Of a stretch of 64,000 nt of DNA, positions 9,517-16,932 are shown in pieces. The notes under the pieces are model-generated. The model was given only the letters and a program-made list of their open reading frames with translations. It was not told the DNA's origin and did no database searches. Position 1 is the stretch's first letter; the number at the start of each line of letters is the position of its first letter. The stretch spans positions 62,001 through 126,000 of the forward strand of contig NZ_JOHO01000015.1 of the NCBI RefSeq assembly GCF_000719705.1, read 5' to 3'. The stretch is from Streptomyces sp. NRRL S-350. GTDB lineage: Bacteria > Actinomycetota > Actinomycetes > Streptomycetales > Streptomycetaceae. A program made the position numbers and the translations under genes.

Positions 9517-11640
9517 TCACAGGGACGGGTTGCGGGGGCTGGGCGGGGCGAGGAGGTGCGCCAGGAGGCGGGCGGCGGGGGTGGTGGCGAGGCGGTCGAG
9601 GGTGACCGGGACACCGGTGCCGTCGGCGATGGGGAGGCGCCAGTTCGGGTACTGGTCCCAGGTGCCGGGCAGGTTCTGCGGGCGCGGGTCGCCGACCAGG
9701 TCCGGCAGCCAGACGCCGACCAGCTCCGCCGGGGTGGACCGCAGGAAGCGGTACAGCGCGGGCATCGACAGCGGCTCGCCCGGCTGGAGCAGGCCCCGGG
9801 CGGTCAGCTCGGCCCGCCAGTCCGCCAGCTCCGCGGCCGCCTCCTCCTGCTCCTCCCCCAGGGGGCGGGCCAGCAGCCCCAGCCGGTGCCGCAGCTCGAC
9901 GTGCTCCCCGGAGAGCCGGGCGGCGGTGCTCGGCAGGTCGTGGGTGGTGAGGGTGGCCAGGCAGCCCGGCCGCCAGCGGTCGGCGGCCAGGATGCCGCCG
10001 TCCGCCTGCCAGTCCCGCTCGAACCAGAGGACCGACGTGCCGAGCACCCCGCGCTCCGCCAGTTCCTCGCGTACGCCCGGCTCGACCGTGCCGAGGTCCT
10101 CGCCGATCACCGCCGTCCCGGCCCGGTGCGCCTCCAGGGCCAGCACGCCGAGCATCGCCTCGGCGTCGTAGCGGACGTACGCGCCCTCGGTGGGCGGGTG
10201 GCCGACCGGTACCCACCAGAGGCGGAACAGGCCCATCACGTGGTCGATGCGCAGGGCCCCGGCGTGCCGGATCGCCGCCCGCAGCAGTTCGGCGTACGGG
10301 GCGTAGCCGGCCTCGGCGAGGGCGTCGGGGCGCCAGGGCGGCAGACCCCAGTCCTGGCCGTGCGCGTTGAAGGCGTCCGGCGGGGCGCCGACCGAGATGC
10401 CGCCCGCCAGGACGTCCTGCAGGGCCCAGGCGTCGGCGCCGTCCGGGTGGGCGCCGACGGCGAGGTCGTGGATCAGGCCGACCGGCATGCCGGACTCCCG
10501 GGCCGCCTGCTGGGCGGCGGCGAGCTGCTGGTCGACCTGCCAGGCGAGCCAGCGGTGGAACTCCACCCGGTCCTTGAGCTCCTTCTCCGCCTGCTCCACG
10601 TGTGGGCCGTCCGGGTGACGCAGGCCCTTCGGCCAGTGGTGCCAGTCGGCGCCGTGCACCTCGGCCAGGGCGCTCCACAGGGCGTGCCGGCGCAGCCACT
10701 CGCCCTCGCGGCACCGGAACGTCCCGTACGCGGCCTCGCGGCCGGGCCCGCGCGGCACCTCGTGCAGCAGCTCCAGGGCCTCGCGCTTGAGCGCCCAGAC
10801 GGCGTCGCGGTCGATCAGGCCGTCGTGCCCGAGCACCTCCTCGCGCAGCCGGGCGGCGCGGCGGGCCAGGTCGTCGACCTGCGCCCGCTGCTCCCCGTTC
10901 AGGAACGCGTACTCGGGGACCGCCTCGACCCGCAGGTGCACCGGGTCCGCGAAACGGCGGGAGGACGGGCGGTAGGGGGACGGGTCCGACGGGGCGGCGG
11001 GGAGCGCCTGGTGCAGCGGGTTGATCTGCACGAAGCCCGCGCCGAGACCGGCACCCGCCCACTGCGCCAGCTCGGCGAGGTCGCCGAGGTCGCCCATGCC
11101 CCACGAGCGGTCGGACAGGACCGAGTACAACTGGGCCAGGAACCCCCAACTGCGGCCCGGCAGTTGGGGAAGCCGCTGCGGGGCGACGATGAGCGCCGCC
11201 CTGGCCTTCGTGCCGCGGGACTCCGCCGTGAGAGTGTGCCGCCCGAGGGGCAGGTCGGCGGGCAGCCAGTGCGAGTGCCCGCACGGCAGCTCCCAACTCC
11301 CGCCGCCCTCCAACGCCACGTGCAGCCGCGCGTCCGCCGGCACGTCCAGCGCGGTGCGCCGCCCCTGCCGGACCACCACGCACGGCGGCAGCAACCGGGC
11401 CTGCTGCCCAGCCCGGTGACGCTCCAACGCCTCCCGCACCTCCTCCGGCGACCCGGCCGCCACCCCCAGCGCCCCCAGCACCGCGACCAGCGTCCGCGCT
11501 CCCACCGCCTGCCCACCCGGCCCCGGGTGCCGGGTGTCCACCCCGTACGCCTGCGCCAGCGCCAGCAGTTCGGCGGGCGGCGGCGGAGCATCCTGCGCCG
11601 GCACCTGCTCGGCTCCGTCACTGTCGTGGTAAGCGGCCAC
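9517..11640 (-). CDS. malQ: 4-alpha-glucanotransferase (amylomaltase, GH77)
   Basis: Transfers alpha-1,4-glucan segments between maltodextrins, releasing glucose; a cytosolic enzyme of maltodextrin and glycogen turnover. The protein has 707 aa, about the length of the actinobacterial/E. coli type with an N-terminal extension (residues 1-170). The GH77 barrel starts at SWGFLAQLYSVLSDRSWGMG. The nucleophile is Asp466 in LRIDHVMGLFR and the acid/base is Glu514 in VIGEDLGTV; the 250s-loop type motif GAPPDAFNAHGQDWGLPPW is intact. The GTG start follows GCAGGAGCCGCGA. A stem-loop lies in its leader. Confidence 0.95.
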   Translation of the reverse strand: MAAYHDSDGAEQVPAQDAPPPPAELLALAQAYGVDTRHPGPGGQAVGARTLVAVLGALGVAAGSPEEVREALERHRAGQQARLLPPCVVVRQGRRTALDVPADARLHVALEGGGSWELPCGHSHWLPADLPLGRHTLTAESRGTKARAALIVAPQRLPQLPGRSWGFLAQLYSVLSDRSWGMGDLGDLAELAQWAGAGLGAGFVQINPLHQALPAAPSDPSPYRPSSRRFADPVHLRVEAVPEYAFLNGEQRAQVDDLARRAARLREEVLGHDGLIDRDAVWALKREALELLHEVPRGPGREAAYGTFRCREGEWLRRHALWSALAEVHGADWHHWPKGLRHPDGPHVEQAEKELKDRVEFHRWLAWQVDQQLAAAQQAARESGMPVGLIHDLAVGAHPDGADAWALQDVLAGGISVGAPPDAFNAHGQDWGLPPWRPDALAEAGYAPYAELLRAAIRHAGALRIDHVMGLFRLWWVPVGHPPTEGAYVRYDAEAMLGVLALEAHRAGTAVIGEDLGTVEPGVREELAERGVLGTSVLWFERDWQADGGILAADRWRPGCLATLTTHDLPSTAARLSGEHVELRHRLGLLARPLGEEQEEAAAELADWRAELTARGLLQPGEPLSMPALYRFLRSTPAELVGVWLPDLVGDPRPQNLPGTWDQYPNWRLPIADGTGVPVTLDRLATTPAARLLAHLLAPPSPRNPSL

Positions 11641-11668
11641 TCGCGGCTCCTGCGATGTCTCGGCAACG

Positions 11669-11698
11669 CCCGGTCAGGACTCACAAGTCCTACCCGGG
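11669..11698 (-). promoter_or_regulatory. Stem-loop in the malQ leader region
   Basis: The inner stem AGGACT/AGTCCT closes a CACA loop, and an outer stem CCCGGT/ACCCGGG continues it with one bulge. It sits about 29-58 nt upstream of the malQ GTG. It could act as a transcript leader structure or as a terminator for transcription from the right. No riboswitch class fits it. Confidence 0.4.
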
Positions 11699-12096
11699 TA
11701 ACCCCCCGACGACGCTGCGCGACACGACGGCACGGGGTGGATCAGCCGGGGTGGATCAGCGGCAGCGGCCGGCGGGAGCGGCGCAGCGGCAGCGGCCGGC
11801 CGTCGGCGGTGGACCCGTGACTCCCCTCCGAGATGCCGAACACCTCCGCGAAGCGCTCGCGAGCCCACGTCCAGGGATTCGGCGGGGTCGCGTGGAAGGC
11901 CTGGAGCTGTACCTCTGTGGCCCCCGGAGGACGACAGCCTTCAGGAGGCCCGAAGGCCCTCCGCCCTCGTTCACCGGATCTTGAAGCCCGGATCGCGGGC
12001 AATTCTGAGGCCGTTCCCAGAACGGATCCCCGACCCGCACAGAGTCGCTTACGACTTGCTCCGCGGCCCGGAGCAAACGGTCTATGTCCTCTGAAT

Positions 12097-12129
12097 GCCC
12101 TCCTCTCCCGTCAACGCCGAGAGGAGGGC
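12097..12129. terminator. 11-bp perfect stem hairpin
   Basis: Arms GCCCTCCTCTC (12097-12107) and GAGAGGAGGGC (12119-12129) flank an 11-nt loop. The position beyond the 3' end of the minus-strand GntR remnant fits a terminator for that gene. Confidence 0.6.
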
Positions 12130-12256
12130 GCCGATGCCCGCAGCAAGAAGCTCGCTCAGCCGCCCAGCCGCCACGTCACCCACTCCGGGGCTCTGCGATG
12201 TCACCGCGGGCGCCGAAAATCTGAACGCACGCCCCGAGCCACACGAATGCGACGGC

Positions 12257-12634
12257 TCAGCGGGCAGGCTCGCCAGCGCCCACCTCGAGGGCTGCGACAT
12301 CGGCGCGGAAGTCGGCAAGCTGCTCAGCCGCCTCGGCCGCGGCCTGCTCCAGTGCCTCGACGTGGGCCGCCATCCCGCCCACGGGCATGGTCTCCCGGCT
12401 CGGACCGTCGAGCTCATCCGCGCCGGACTTGGTCGTGGTGGGCGGCGAAGGAGCCTTCGCCGGGGCGCGAGATCGCCCAGCCGCCCTGCTTCAGCAAGGC
12501 CATGGCCTCTGAACGGTCAAGCTGGAGGCCCCGAACTCCCGCGTCAACACGCTCTGCATCGGCAGCGCGTCGCCCCAACTTCCGCCCGGAATGGATCTGC
12601 TCCTGCAGCGTCTCGGCGATGATCTCGAACGCGA
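12257..12634 (-). pseudogene. GntR-family regulator broken by frameshifts
   Basis: On the minus strand one reads FEIIAETLQEQIHSGRKLG, then in the next frame ALPMQSVLTREFGASSLTVQR, then back in the first frame AMALLKQGGWAISRPGEGSF. Together these form one continuous GntR winged helix. A third shift leads into a coiled-coil tail (MAAHVEALEQAAAEAAEQL) that stops at 12257. Two of the shifts fall in G-runs and compensate each other. No initiation codon is evident: the frame runs into a terminator hairpin at 12635. Short GntR regulators of about 125 aa are usual in AICEs, where they control transfer genes. The gene is either decayed or affected by homopolymer base-call errors. Confidence 0.72.
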
Positions 12635-12672
12635 GTGAGCCCCTGCCCCGGAGGATCCGGGGAGGGGCTCAC
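12635..12672. terminator. Strong bidirectional-looking hairpin
   Basis: Arms starting GTGAGCCCCT and ending AGGGGCTCAC pair over about 16 bp with a single bulge around a short AGGAT-type loop. It stands where the GntR remnant should begin, which suggests that the 5' end of that gene was lost or rearranged. Confidence 0.7.
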
Positions 12673-12677
12673 GTTCA

Positions 12678-12911
12678 GTGCTCAGTGCATCTTACAAAGC
12701 CGTCAGCAGCGACTACTCCATGCCATCCATGCTCCACAGCCTCACGAGCGGCCCGTTGGCGAACAAGGCGAAATCAAGGGCCCCCGCCGGCGACACCGCC
12801 CACCTGATCGAAGACCCGGCCGCGTACCTCGACGTCTACCCGGGCCCGGTCGACTGGAAGCCCGCCTTCATGGACGACGACGCCGACACCCTGATGACCG
12901 AAGCAGCCTGA
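12678..12911 (+). CDS. Small hypothetical protein of the integrative element
   Basis: A 77-codon frame from GTG 12678; an ATG at 12720 is a possible alternative start. The C-terminal half looks coding: HLIEDPAAYLDVYPGPVDW, then an acidic end MDDDADTLMTEAA. The N-terminal half is less protein-like. It is 41 bp upstream of the DUF2637 gene on the same strand. It may be a genuine small AICE protein or the tail of a lost larger gene; I do not recognise it. Confidence 0.45.
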   Translation: MLSASYKAVSSDYSMPSMLHSLTSGPLANKAKSRAPAGDTAHLIEDPAAYLDVYPGPVDWKPAFMDDDADTLMTEAA

Positions 12912-12952
12912 CGACTCATGTAACTCGCTATCAAGAAAGGAGAGTTGGCCTG

Positions 12953-13705
12953 ATGGCCGAAGATCGCCTCACGCAGCGCACCGTGACCGTGGTCATGGCG
13001 GTCATCGCCCTGCTGGCGTTCGTCTTATCCTTCGGCAACGTCTGGGCACTGGCCCTTCGCCTGGGGGTGCCCCACCCGGTCGCGCCGCTGATCGCCCCCA
13101 TGGTTGACCTGTCCGTGATCGGGCTCCTCGCCGGTCTGCGCTTGCTGTCCCTGCGCGGCGTCCCGCAGGAGGAGCTGACGGCCGCAACCCGTCTGATGCA
13201 CCTGTGTGGCCTGCTGACCCTGGCCCTGAACGTCGCCGAACCCCTCGTAGCCGGACACTACGGCCGTGCCGCCGTCGATGCGGTCGCGCCGCTACTGCTG
13301 CTCGGCTGGGGCCAGGTCGGCCCGCAGTTCCTCCGCCACTTCCACGCCCTGAGCGCCCCGAAGCCGGCGGAGGCTCCCGTCTCGGCTCCGGCCATGGAGC
13401 ACCTGCCGGACTCGCTCGCATCGCTCAGCCCCGGACCGGAGCCCGTCCACGTACCGCCCTTCGGACCAGCGCTTGCCCCGGCTGTGGTCGTCACCGCTGA
13501 GCCTGAGACTGTTCCCGTGCCGACCAAGAGGGCCGCGCGCGCCACGCTCCCGGCCGTCCCTGAGGCCCTGCTGATCGCTGCCCGGCGCATTGCCGAGACG
13601 CATCACGCCGAACAGGGCGAGCACATCACGCCCGGTCAGCTGAAGGCCCGCCTGGGCGTAACGCTGCCGCTGGCCACCGCCGCACACGCTCAGCTCTCCG
13701 CCTGA
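12953..13705 (+). CDS. DUF2637 membrane protein
   Basis: A 250-residue protein with an N-terminal block of about four hydrophobic helices (residues 10-125: VVMAVIALLAFVLSFGNVW, APLIAPMVDLSVIGLLAGL, MHLCGLLTLALNVAEPL, AVAPLLLLGWGQVG). A Pro/Ala-rich linker and a C-terminal segment (about 195-250) of winged-helix-like character follow (ITPGQLKARLGVTLPLATAAHA). DUF2637 proteins are common in AICEs and actinomycete plasmids beside the Rep gene; a role in transfer or spread is suspected but not established. The start ATG follows AAAGGAGAG. Leu codon 25 (13025-13027) is TTA, very rare in streptomycetes, so synthesis may depend on the bldA tRNA. Confidence 0.85.
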   Translation: MAEDRLTQRTVTVVMAVIALLAFVLSFGNVWALALRLGVPHPVAPLIAPMVDLSVIGLLAGLRLLSLRGVPQEELTAATRLMHLCGLLTLALNVAEPLVAGHYGRAAVDAVAPLLLLGWGQVGPQFLRHFHALSAPKPAEAPVSAPAMEHLPDSLASLSPGPEPVHVPPFGPALAPAVVVTAEPETVPVPTKRAARATLPAVPEALLIAARRIAETHHAEQGEHITPGQLKARLGVTLPLATAAHAQLSA

Positions 13706-13762
13706 GCCCGCCGGCCCCTTCCCCACCTGACCGACCCCGCCCGACCGGGCTCGGTTCACCAT

Positions 13763-13814
13763 GCCCCGAGCAGCACCAACGCGCCTTCCTGACTGGGCGG
13801 TTGCTGCTCGGGGC
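13763..13814. promoter_or_regulatory. 13-bp inverted repeat upstream of rep
   Basis: GCCCCGAGCAGCA (13763-13775) and TGCTGCTCGGGGC (13802-13814) are perfectly complementary across a 26-bp spacer. It lies 32 bp upstream of the rep start codon. Candidates are a rolling-circle origin element, a Rep or regulator site, or a leader hairpin controlling Rep level. Confidence 0.6.
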
Positions 13815-13845
13815 CACCTCACCCCACAGAAGGGAAACGCCCCGA

Positions 13846-15291
13846 ATGGTCACCCTGGACCTGCGCCACGTGGCAAGCCCCGCCCTGCGGGACCTGATCC
13901 ACCTGGTCAACCTGCCCGACTTCGACCGCGCGCACCAGCAGATCGACCGCCTCGGCGGCTGCACAGAACCCGTGCGCCTGCTCGGCCAGACCACCACCAT
14001 CGACACGGCAACCGGCGAGGTACTGCGTTCCTACACCACCGACGATGAGCCCACGGGCAGCCTGCTGACGGCCTGCGGCAACCGCCGCGCCTCGCGCTGC
14101 CCGGCCTGCTCCCGCGTCTACGCCGCCGACACGTTCCAACTGATCCGGGCGGGCCTGACCGGCGGCAAGAACGTGCCGGACACCGTCCGCTCTTACCCCC
14201 GCGTGTTCGCCACGCTCACCGCGCCGTCCTTCGGCCCCGTCCACAACCGCCCCACCGACACGGGCGGTGCCCTGCGGCCCTGCCGCTGCGGCAAGCGCCA
14301 CGAACCCGCGGACGCGCTGCTCGGCACGCCGCTGGACCCGAAGACCTATGACTACCCGGGTGCGGTGCTGTTCAACGCCCATGCCGGAGCCTTGTGGGCT
14401 CGTTTCACGATCTACCTGCGCCGTGAGATCGCCGCCGGGCTCGGCCTGACCCAGAAGGCGGCCCGCGCGGTGCTGCGCGTCTCCTTCGCCAAGGTCGCCG
14501 AGTACCAGAAGCGCGGCCTGGTCCACTTCCACGCCGTGATCCGACTCGACGGCCCGGACGGCAGCACCCAGCCCCCACCCCCGTCCGCCACCGTGACCAT
14601 GCTCGCCGACGCCATCCGGGCCGCCGCCGCCCGCGTCTCGATCAGCGTCGTCTCGGACGCGGTCGGGGAACGCGAACTCGCCTGGGGCGAACAGCTCGAC
14701 GTGCGCGAGATCGCCGCCTTCGGCACCGACGCCGAACTGACCGATCACGCGGTCGCCGCCTACGTGGCCAAGTACGCCACCAAGTCCGCCGACTCGTCCG
14801 GCGCCCTCGACCGCGCCCTGTTCTGCCGCCCCTGCCAGGGACGCGGCATGACCCTCACCGGCCACGGACCCCCGCTCACGTGCACCACCTGCGCCAGCAC
14901 CGGACAGGCCCGACCCCTGCCCCGCCTCGCCGTCGAACGCCACGTGCGGCAGATGATCCGCACCTGCTGGGAACTGGGCAAGCGCCCGGAGTTCGCCGAC
15001 CTCAAGCTCTGGAAGTGGGCTCACATGCTCGGCTTCCGGGGCCACTTCTCCACCAAGTCCCGCTGCTACTCCGTCACCCTCGGCCAACTGCGCGACGACC
15101 GCCGCGCCTGGCGCACCGAACAGGCCCGCACACACGCCGGCCTGCCCGACCTCGACCCGAGCACGACCCTCGCCATCGGCCACTGGACCTACCACGGCTC
15201 GGGCCACAGCCCCGGCGCGGAACTCCTCGCAGCCGCCGTCTGGCACCGCAGAGAAGTGGAACGGCAGTTCACCGCCGGGGGCGGCTGCTGA
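13846..15291 (+). CDS. repSA: RepSA-like rolling-circle replication initiator
   Basis: Nicks the double-strand origin to start rolling-circle replication of the excised element. The protein has 481 aa. An N-terminal zinc-finger-like block (ACGNRRASRCPACSRVYAAD, about 77-98) precedes a second Cys pair (CRCGKRH). The HUH nickase motif HFHAVIRL is at about residues 227-234, and YVAKYATKSAD further on matches the catalytic-Tyr motif of RepSA-type proteins. A third Cys cluster (CRPCQGRG...CTTCAS) lies at about 327-352. The ATG at 13846 follows AGAAGGGA. The stop (15289-15291) lies directly before the excisionase frame. The family assignment is firm, activity untested. Confidence 0.9.
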   Translation: MVTLDLRHVASPALRDLIHLVNLPDFDRAHQQIDRLGGCTEPVRLLGQTTTIDTATGEVLRSYTTDDEPTGSLLTACGNRRASRCPACSRVYAADTFQLIRAGLTGGKNVPDTVRSYPRVFATLTAPSFGPVHNRPTDTGGALRPCRCGKRHEPADALLGTPLDPKTYDYPGAVLFNAHAGALWARFTIYLRREIAAGLGLTQKAARAVLRVSFAKVAEYQKRGLVHFHAVIRLDGPDGSTQPPPPSATVTMLADAIRAAAARVSISVVSDAVGERELAWGEQLDVREIAAFGTDAELTDHAVAAYVAKYATKSADSSGALDRALFCRPCQGRGMTLTGHGPPLTCTTCASTGQARPLPRLAVERHVRQMIRTCWELGKRPEFADLKLWKWAHMLGFRGHFSTKSRCYSVTLGQLRDDRRAWRTEQARTHAGLPDLDPSTTLAIGHWTYHGSGHSPGAELLAAAVWHRREVERQFTAGGGC

Positions 15292-15327
15292 TGGCCCGCC
15301 CCACTCCTGGGTCCGGGCGGGGATCTG

Positions 15328-15495
15328 TTGACGGTCCCCCAGGTCATGGCCCGCCTCCAACTCGGCCGCTCCGCCGTCTACGACCTGCTCCGCACCCGGC
15401 AGCTCGCCTCCATCACCCTCGGCCGCGCCCGCCGCATCCCCACCCACGCGCTCACCGACTTCATCCGCACCCGACTCGAACAGGACGCCGCCTGA
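15328..15495 (+). CDS. xis: Excisionase-type HTH protein, 55 aa
   Basis: The frame reads LLTVPQVMARLQLGRSAVYD, then a wing with LGRARRIP and the helix ALTDFIRTRLEQDAA. This is a MerR-like excisionase that directs the integrase toward excision. It overlaps the integrase start (TGATG at 15493-15497). The start is uncertain: an ATG overlapping the rep stop at 15291 is in another frame, and would need one base fewer in the run CGGGGA (15319-15323) to join. Within the frame, TTG at 15328 has GGCGGGGA just upstream and is my choice; ATG 15346 would cut into the first helix. It is either TTG-initiated or carries a one-base frameshift. Confidence 0.72.
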   Translation: MTVPQVMARLQLGRSAVYDLLRTRQLASITLGRARRIPTHALTDFIRTRLEQDAA

Positions 15496-16826
15496 TGACC
15501 GCATCCCACGACACCCCCGCTCCCTCACGCCGTAGCCGCGCCAACGGCGACGGCACCGTTTACCAGCGCAAGGACGGTCGCTGGGAAGCCGCCGGCTACG
15601 TCCTCGCCCCCGGAGACACACGCAAGCGCGTCCGCGTCTACAGGGGCACCCGCAAGGAAGCCCTCGCGAAGCTCACCGAGAAGATCGCCGCCAGCAACCT
15701 CGGCGTCCCCGTGGTCTCCGCCCAGGGCAGCCTCGGGGCGTTCCTGACGTACTGGCTGGAGAACGTCGCCGTCCACCAGCTCCGCGAGACCACTCACACC
15801 CGCTACACCACCTGCGTGACCCAGTACCTCATCCCCGGCCTGGGCAAGAGGAAGCTCGCCAAGCTCGCCGCCAAGGACATCCGGAGCTGGCTGAACGGGC
15901 TGCGGACCGTCTGCCAGTGCTGCGCACGCGGCCTCGACGCCCGTCGCAAGCCTGACGCCCAGGCCGGCCGCCAACCGCGCTGCTGTGCCATCGGCAAGTG
16001 CTGCCGCAAGCTCCTCTCGCCGCTGACGCTCGCCTACATCCACTCCGTGCTCAAGTCGGCCCTGGAGCATGCCGTCCGTGAGGAGGAGATCCCGCGCAAC
16101 GTCGCCCGCAACGTCCGCACCGGCACACCCCGCCCCCGCCGCTTCGAACCGCTCACCGCCGACGAGGCCCGCACCTTCCTCACTGCCGCCAAGGGCCACC
16201 GCCTGCACGCCCTGTTTGAGCTCGCCCTTCGCACCGGGCTCCGCAAGGGAGAACTCCTCGGCCTGCGCTGGGAAGACCTCGACCTCGATGCCAGCACCGC
16301 CAGCATCCGCCGCACTCTCCAACGCACCCGCACCGGCGGCCCGACCACCCTGCCGACCAAGACCATCAGCTCGGAACGCCGCATCGCCCTCCCGGTTGCC
16401 TGCGTCACCTCGCTGCGAGAGCACCGCGCCCGGCAGGCCCGCGAGAAGCAGCAGGCCGGCGCACAGTGGGTGGACAACGGCCTCGTCTTCTCTCGCCCGG
16501 ACGGCCACCCCATCGAACCCGCCACCCTAACGCGGCACTTCAAGGCACTCCTCCGCCGCTCCCGCCTGCGGGCGATCCGGTTCCACGACCTGAGGCACTC
16601 GACCGCGACCCTGCTCCTGGAACAGGGCGTCGAACTCGTCGTCATCAAGGAGCTATTGGGTCACGCCCACATCGGCGTCACCGCGACGGTGTACGCCCAC
16701 GTCCGCCTCCGCCTCCAGCGCGACGCCATCGACCTCCTCGGCCGCACTCTCGGCGAGCGCTCGGAGTCCGTCAGCCAGCCCACTGACGGCGACGACCCAC
16801 CGCTTTGTGCAGCACCCGTCCGTTGA
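15495..16826 (+). CDS. int: Tyrosine site-specific integrase
   Basis: Integrates and excises the element at its attachment site. The 443-residue protein has an AP2-like/SAM-like N-terminal DNA-binding region (GDGTVYQRKDGRWEAAGYV) and a core-binding domain with a Cys-rich insertion (CQCC...CC...CC, about 136-177) that probably binds zinc. The catalytic domain has Arg in RTGLRKGELLGLRW (about 248), HDLRHSTATLLL (about 363) and LGHAHIGVTATVYAHV with the Tyr near residue 400. The ATG overlaps the excisionase stop. All catalytic residues are present, so it should be active. It is followed by a perfect 13-bp stem terminator. Confidence 0.93.
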   Translation: MTASHDTPAPSRRSRANGDGTVYQRKDGRWEAAGYVLAPGDTRKRVRVYRGTRKEALAKLTEKIAASNLGVPVVSAQGSLGAFLTYWLENVAVHQLRETTHTRYTTCVTQYLIPGLGKRKLAKLAAKDIRSWLNGLRTVCQCCARGLDARRKPDAQAGRQPRCCAIGKCCRKLLSPLTLAYIHSVLKSALEHAVREEEIPRNVARNVRTGTPRPRRFEPLTADEARTFLTAAKGHRLHALFELALRTGLRKGELLGLRWEDLDLDASTASIRRTLQRTRTGGPTTLPTKTISSERRIALPVACVTSLREHRARQAREKQQAGAQWVDNGLVFSRPDGHPIEPATLTRHFKALLRRSRLRAIRFHDLRHSTATLLLEQGVELVVIKELLGHAHIGVTATVYAHVRLRLQRDAIDLLGRTLGERSESVSQPTDGDDPPLCAAPVR

Positions 16827-16858
16827 CGTTGCCGTCAGCTACTGCCGTCAAACGTCGC

Positions 16859-16894
16859 GGGGCCCTCATCGGCATCACTGTCGATGAGGGCCCC
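16859..16894 (+). terminator. int terminator
   Basis: The arms GGGGCCCTCATCG (16859-16871) and CGATGAGGGCCCC (16882-16894) pair perfectly around a 10-nt loop, 32 bp after the int stop. It also lies beyond the 3' end of the immunity gene on the other strand (end 16933), so it may serve both. Confidence 0.85.
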
Positions 16895-16932
16895 GTCACA
16901 CTGCTACTAGATTTTGGCAACCCAGTCTGAGA

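Larger units (their letters stand above)
11641..12256. other. Gene-free left border of the accessory island
   Basis: About 615 bp between malQ and the broken GntR gene. It contains the malQ leader hairpin, direct repeats (GGTGGATCAG twice, GCGGCAGCGGCCGGC twice, 11735-11800) and a strong hairpin at 12097-12129. A minus-strand open frame at 11742-12002 has one helical-looking segment but no recognisable domain or start signal. The left attachment site of the element should lie in or near here, but I could not identify it and see no tRNA gene. Confidence 0.5.
12257..16894 (+). mobile_element. Remnant of an actinomycete integrative element (AICE/AIME)
   Basis: The gene order is GntR remnant, small ORF, DUF2637 membrane protein, RepSA-like initiator, HTH excisionase and tyrosine integrase, closed by a terminator. 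This is the pSAM2-type replication/integration module. The TraB/TraSA FtsK-like DNA translocase and spread genes that would make it self-transmissible are absent, so it resembles a mobilizable or decayed element. Bounds are those of the recognisable genes; neither att site was found, and no tRNA flanks it. Confidence 0.7.

Noticed and set aside
11742..12002. Possible 86-aa protein (contains WTWARERFAEVFG)
   Set aside because: Only one helix looks protein-like, with repeats at the C-terminus and no start signal or known domain; it could be a fragment, but I cannot support it.
11641..12256. tRNA gene or att site as integration target
   Set aside because: I found no cloverleaf, no T-loop motif and no direct repeat shared with the int-proximal end (16827-16932).
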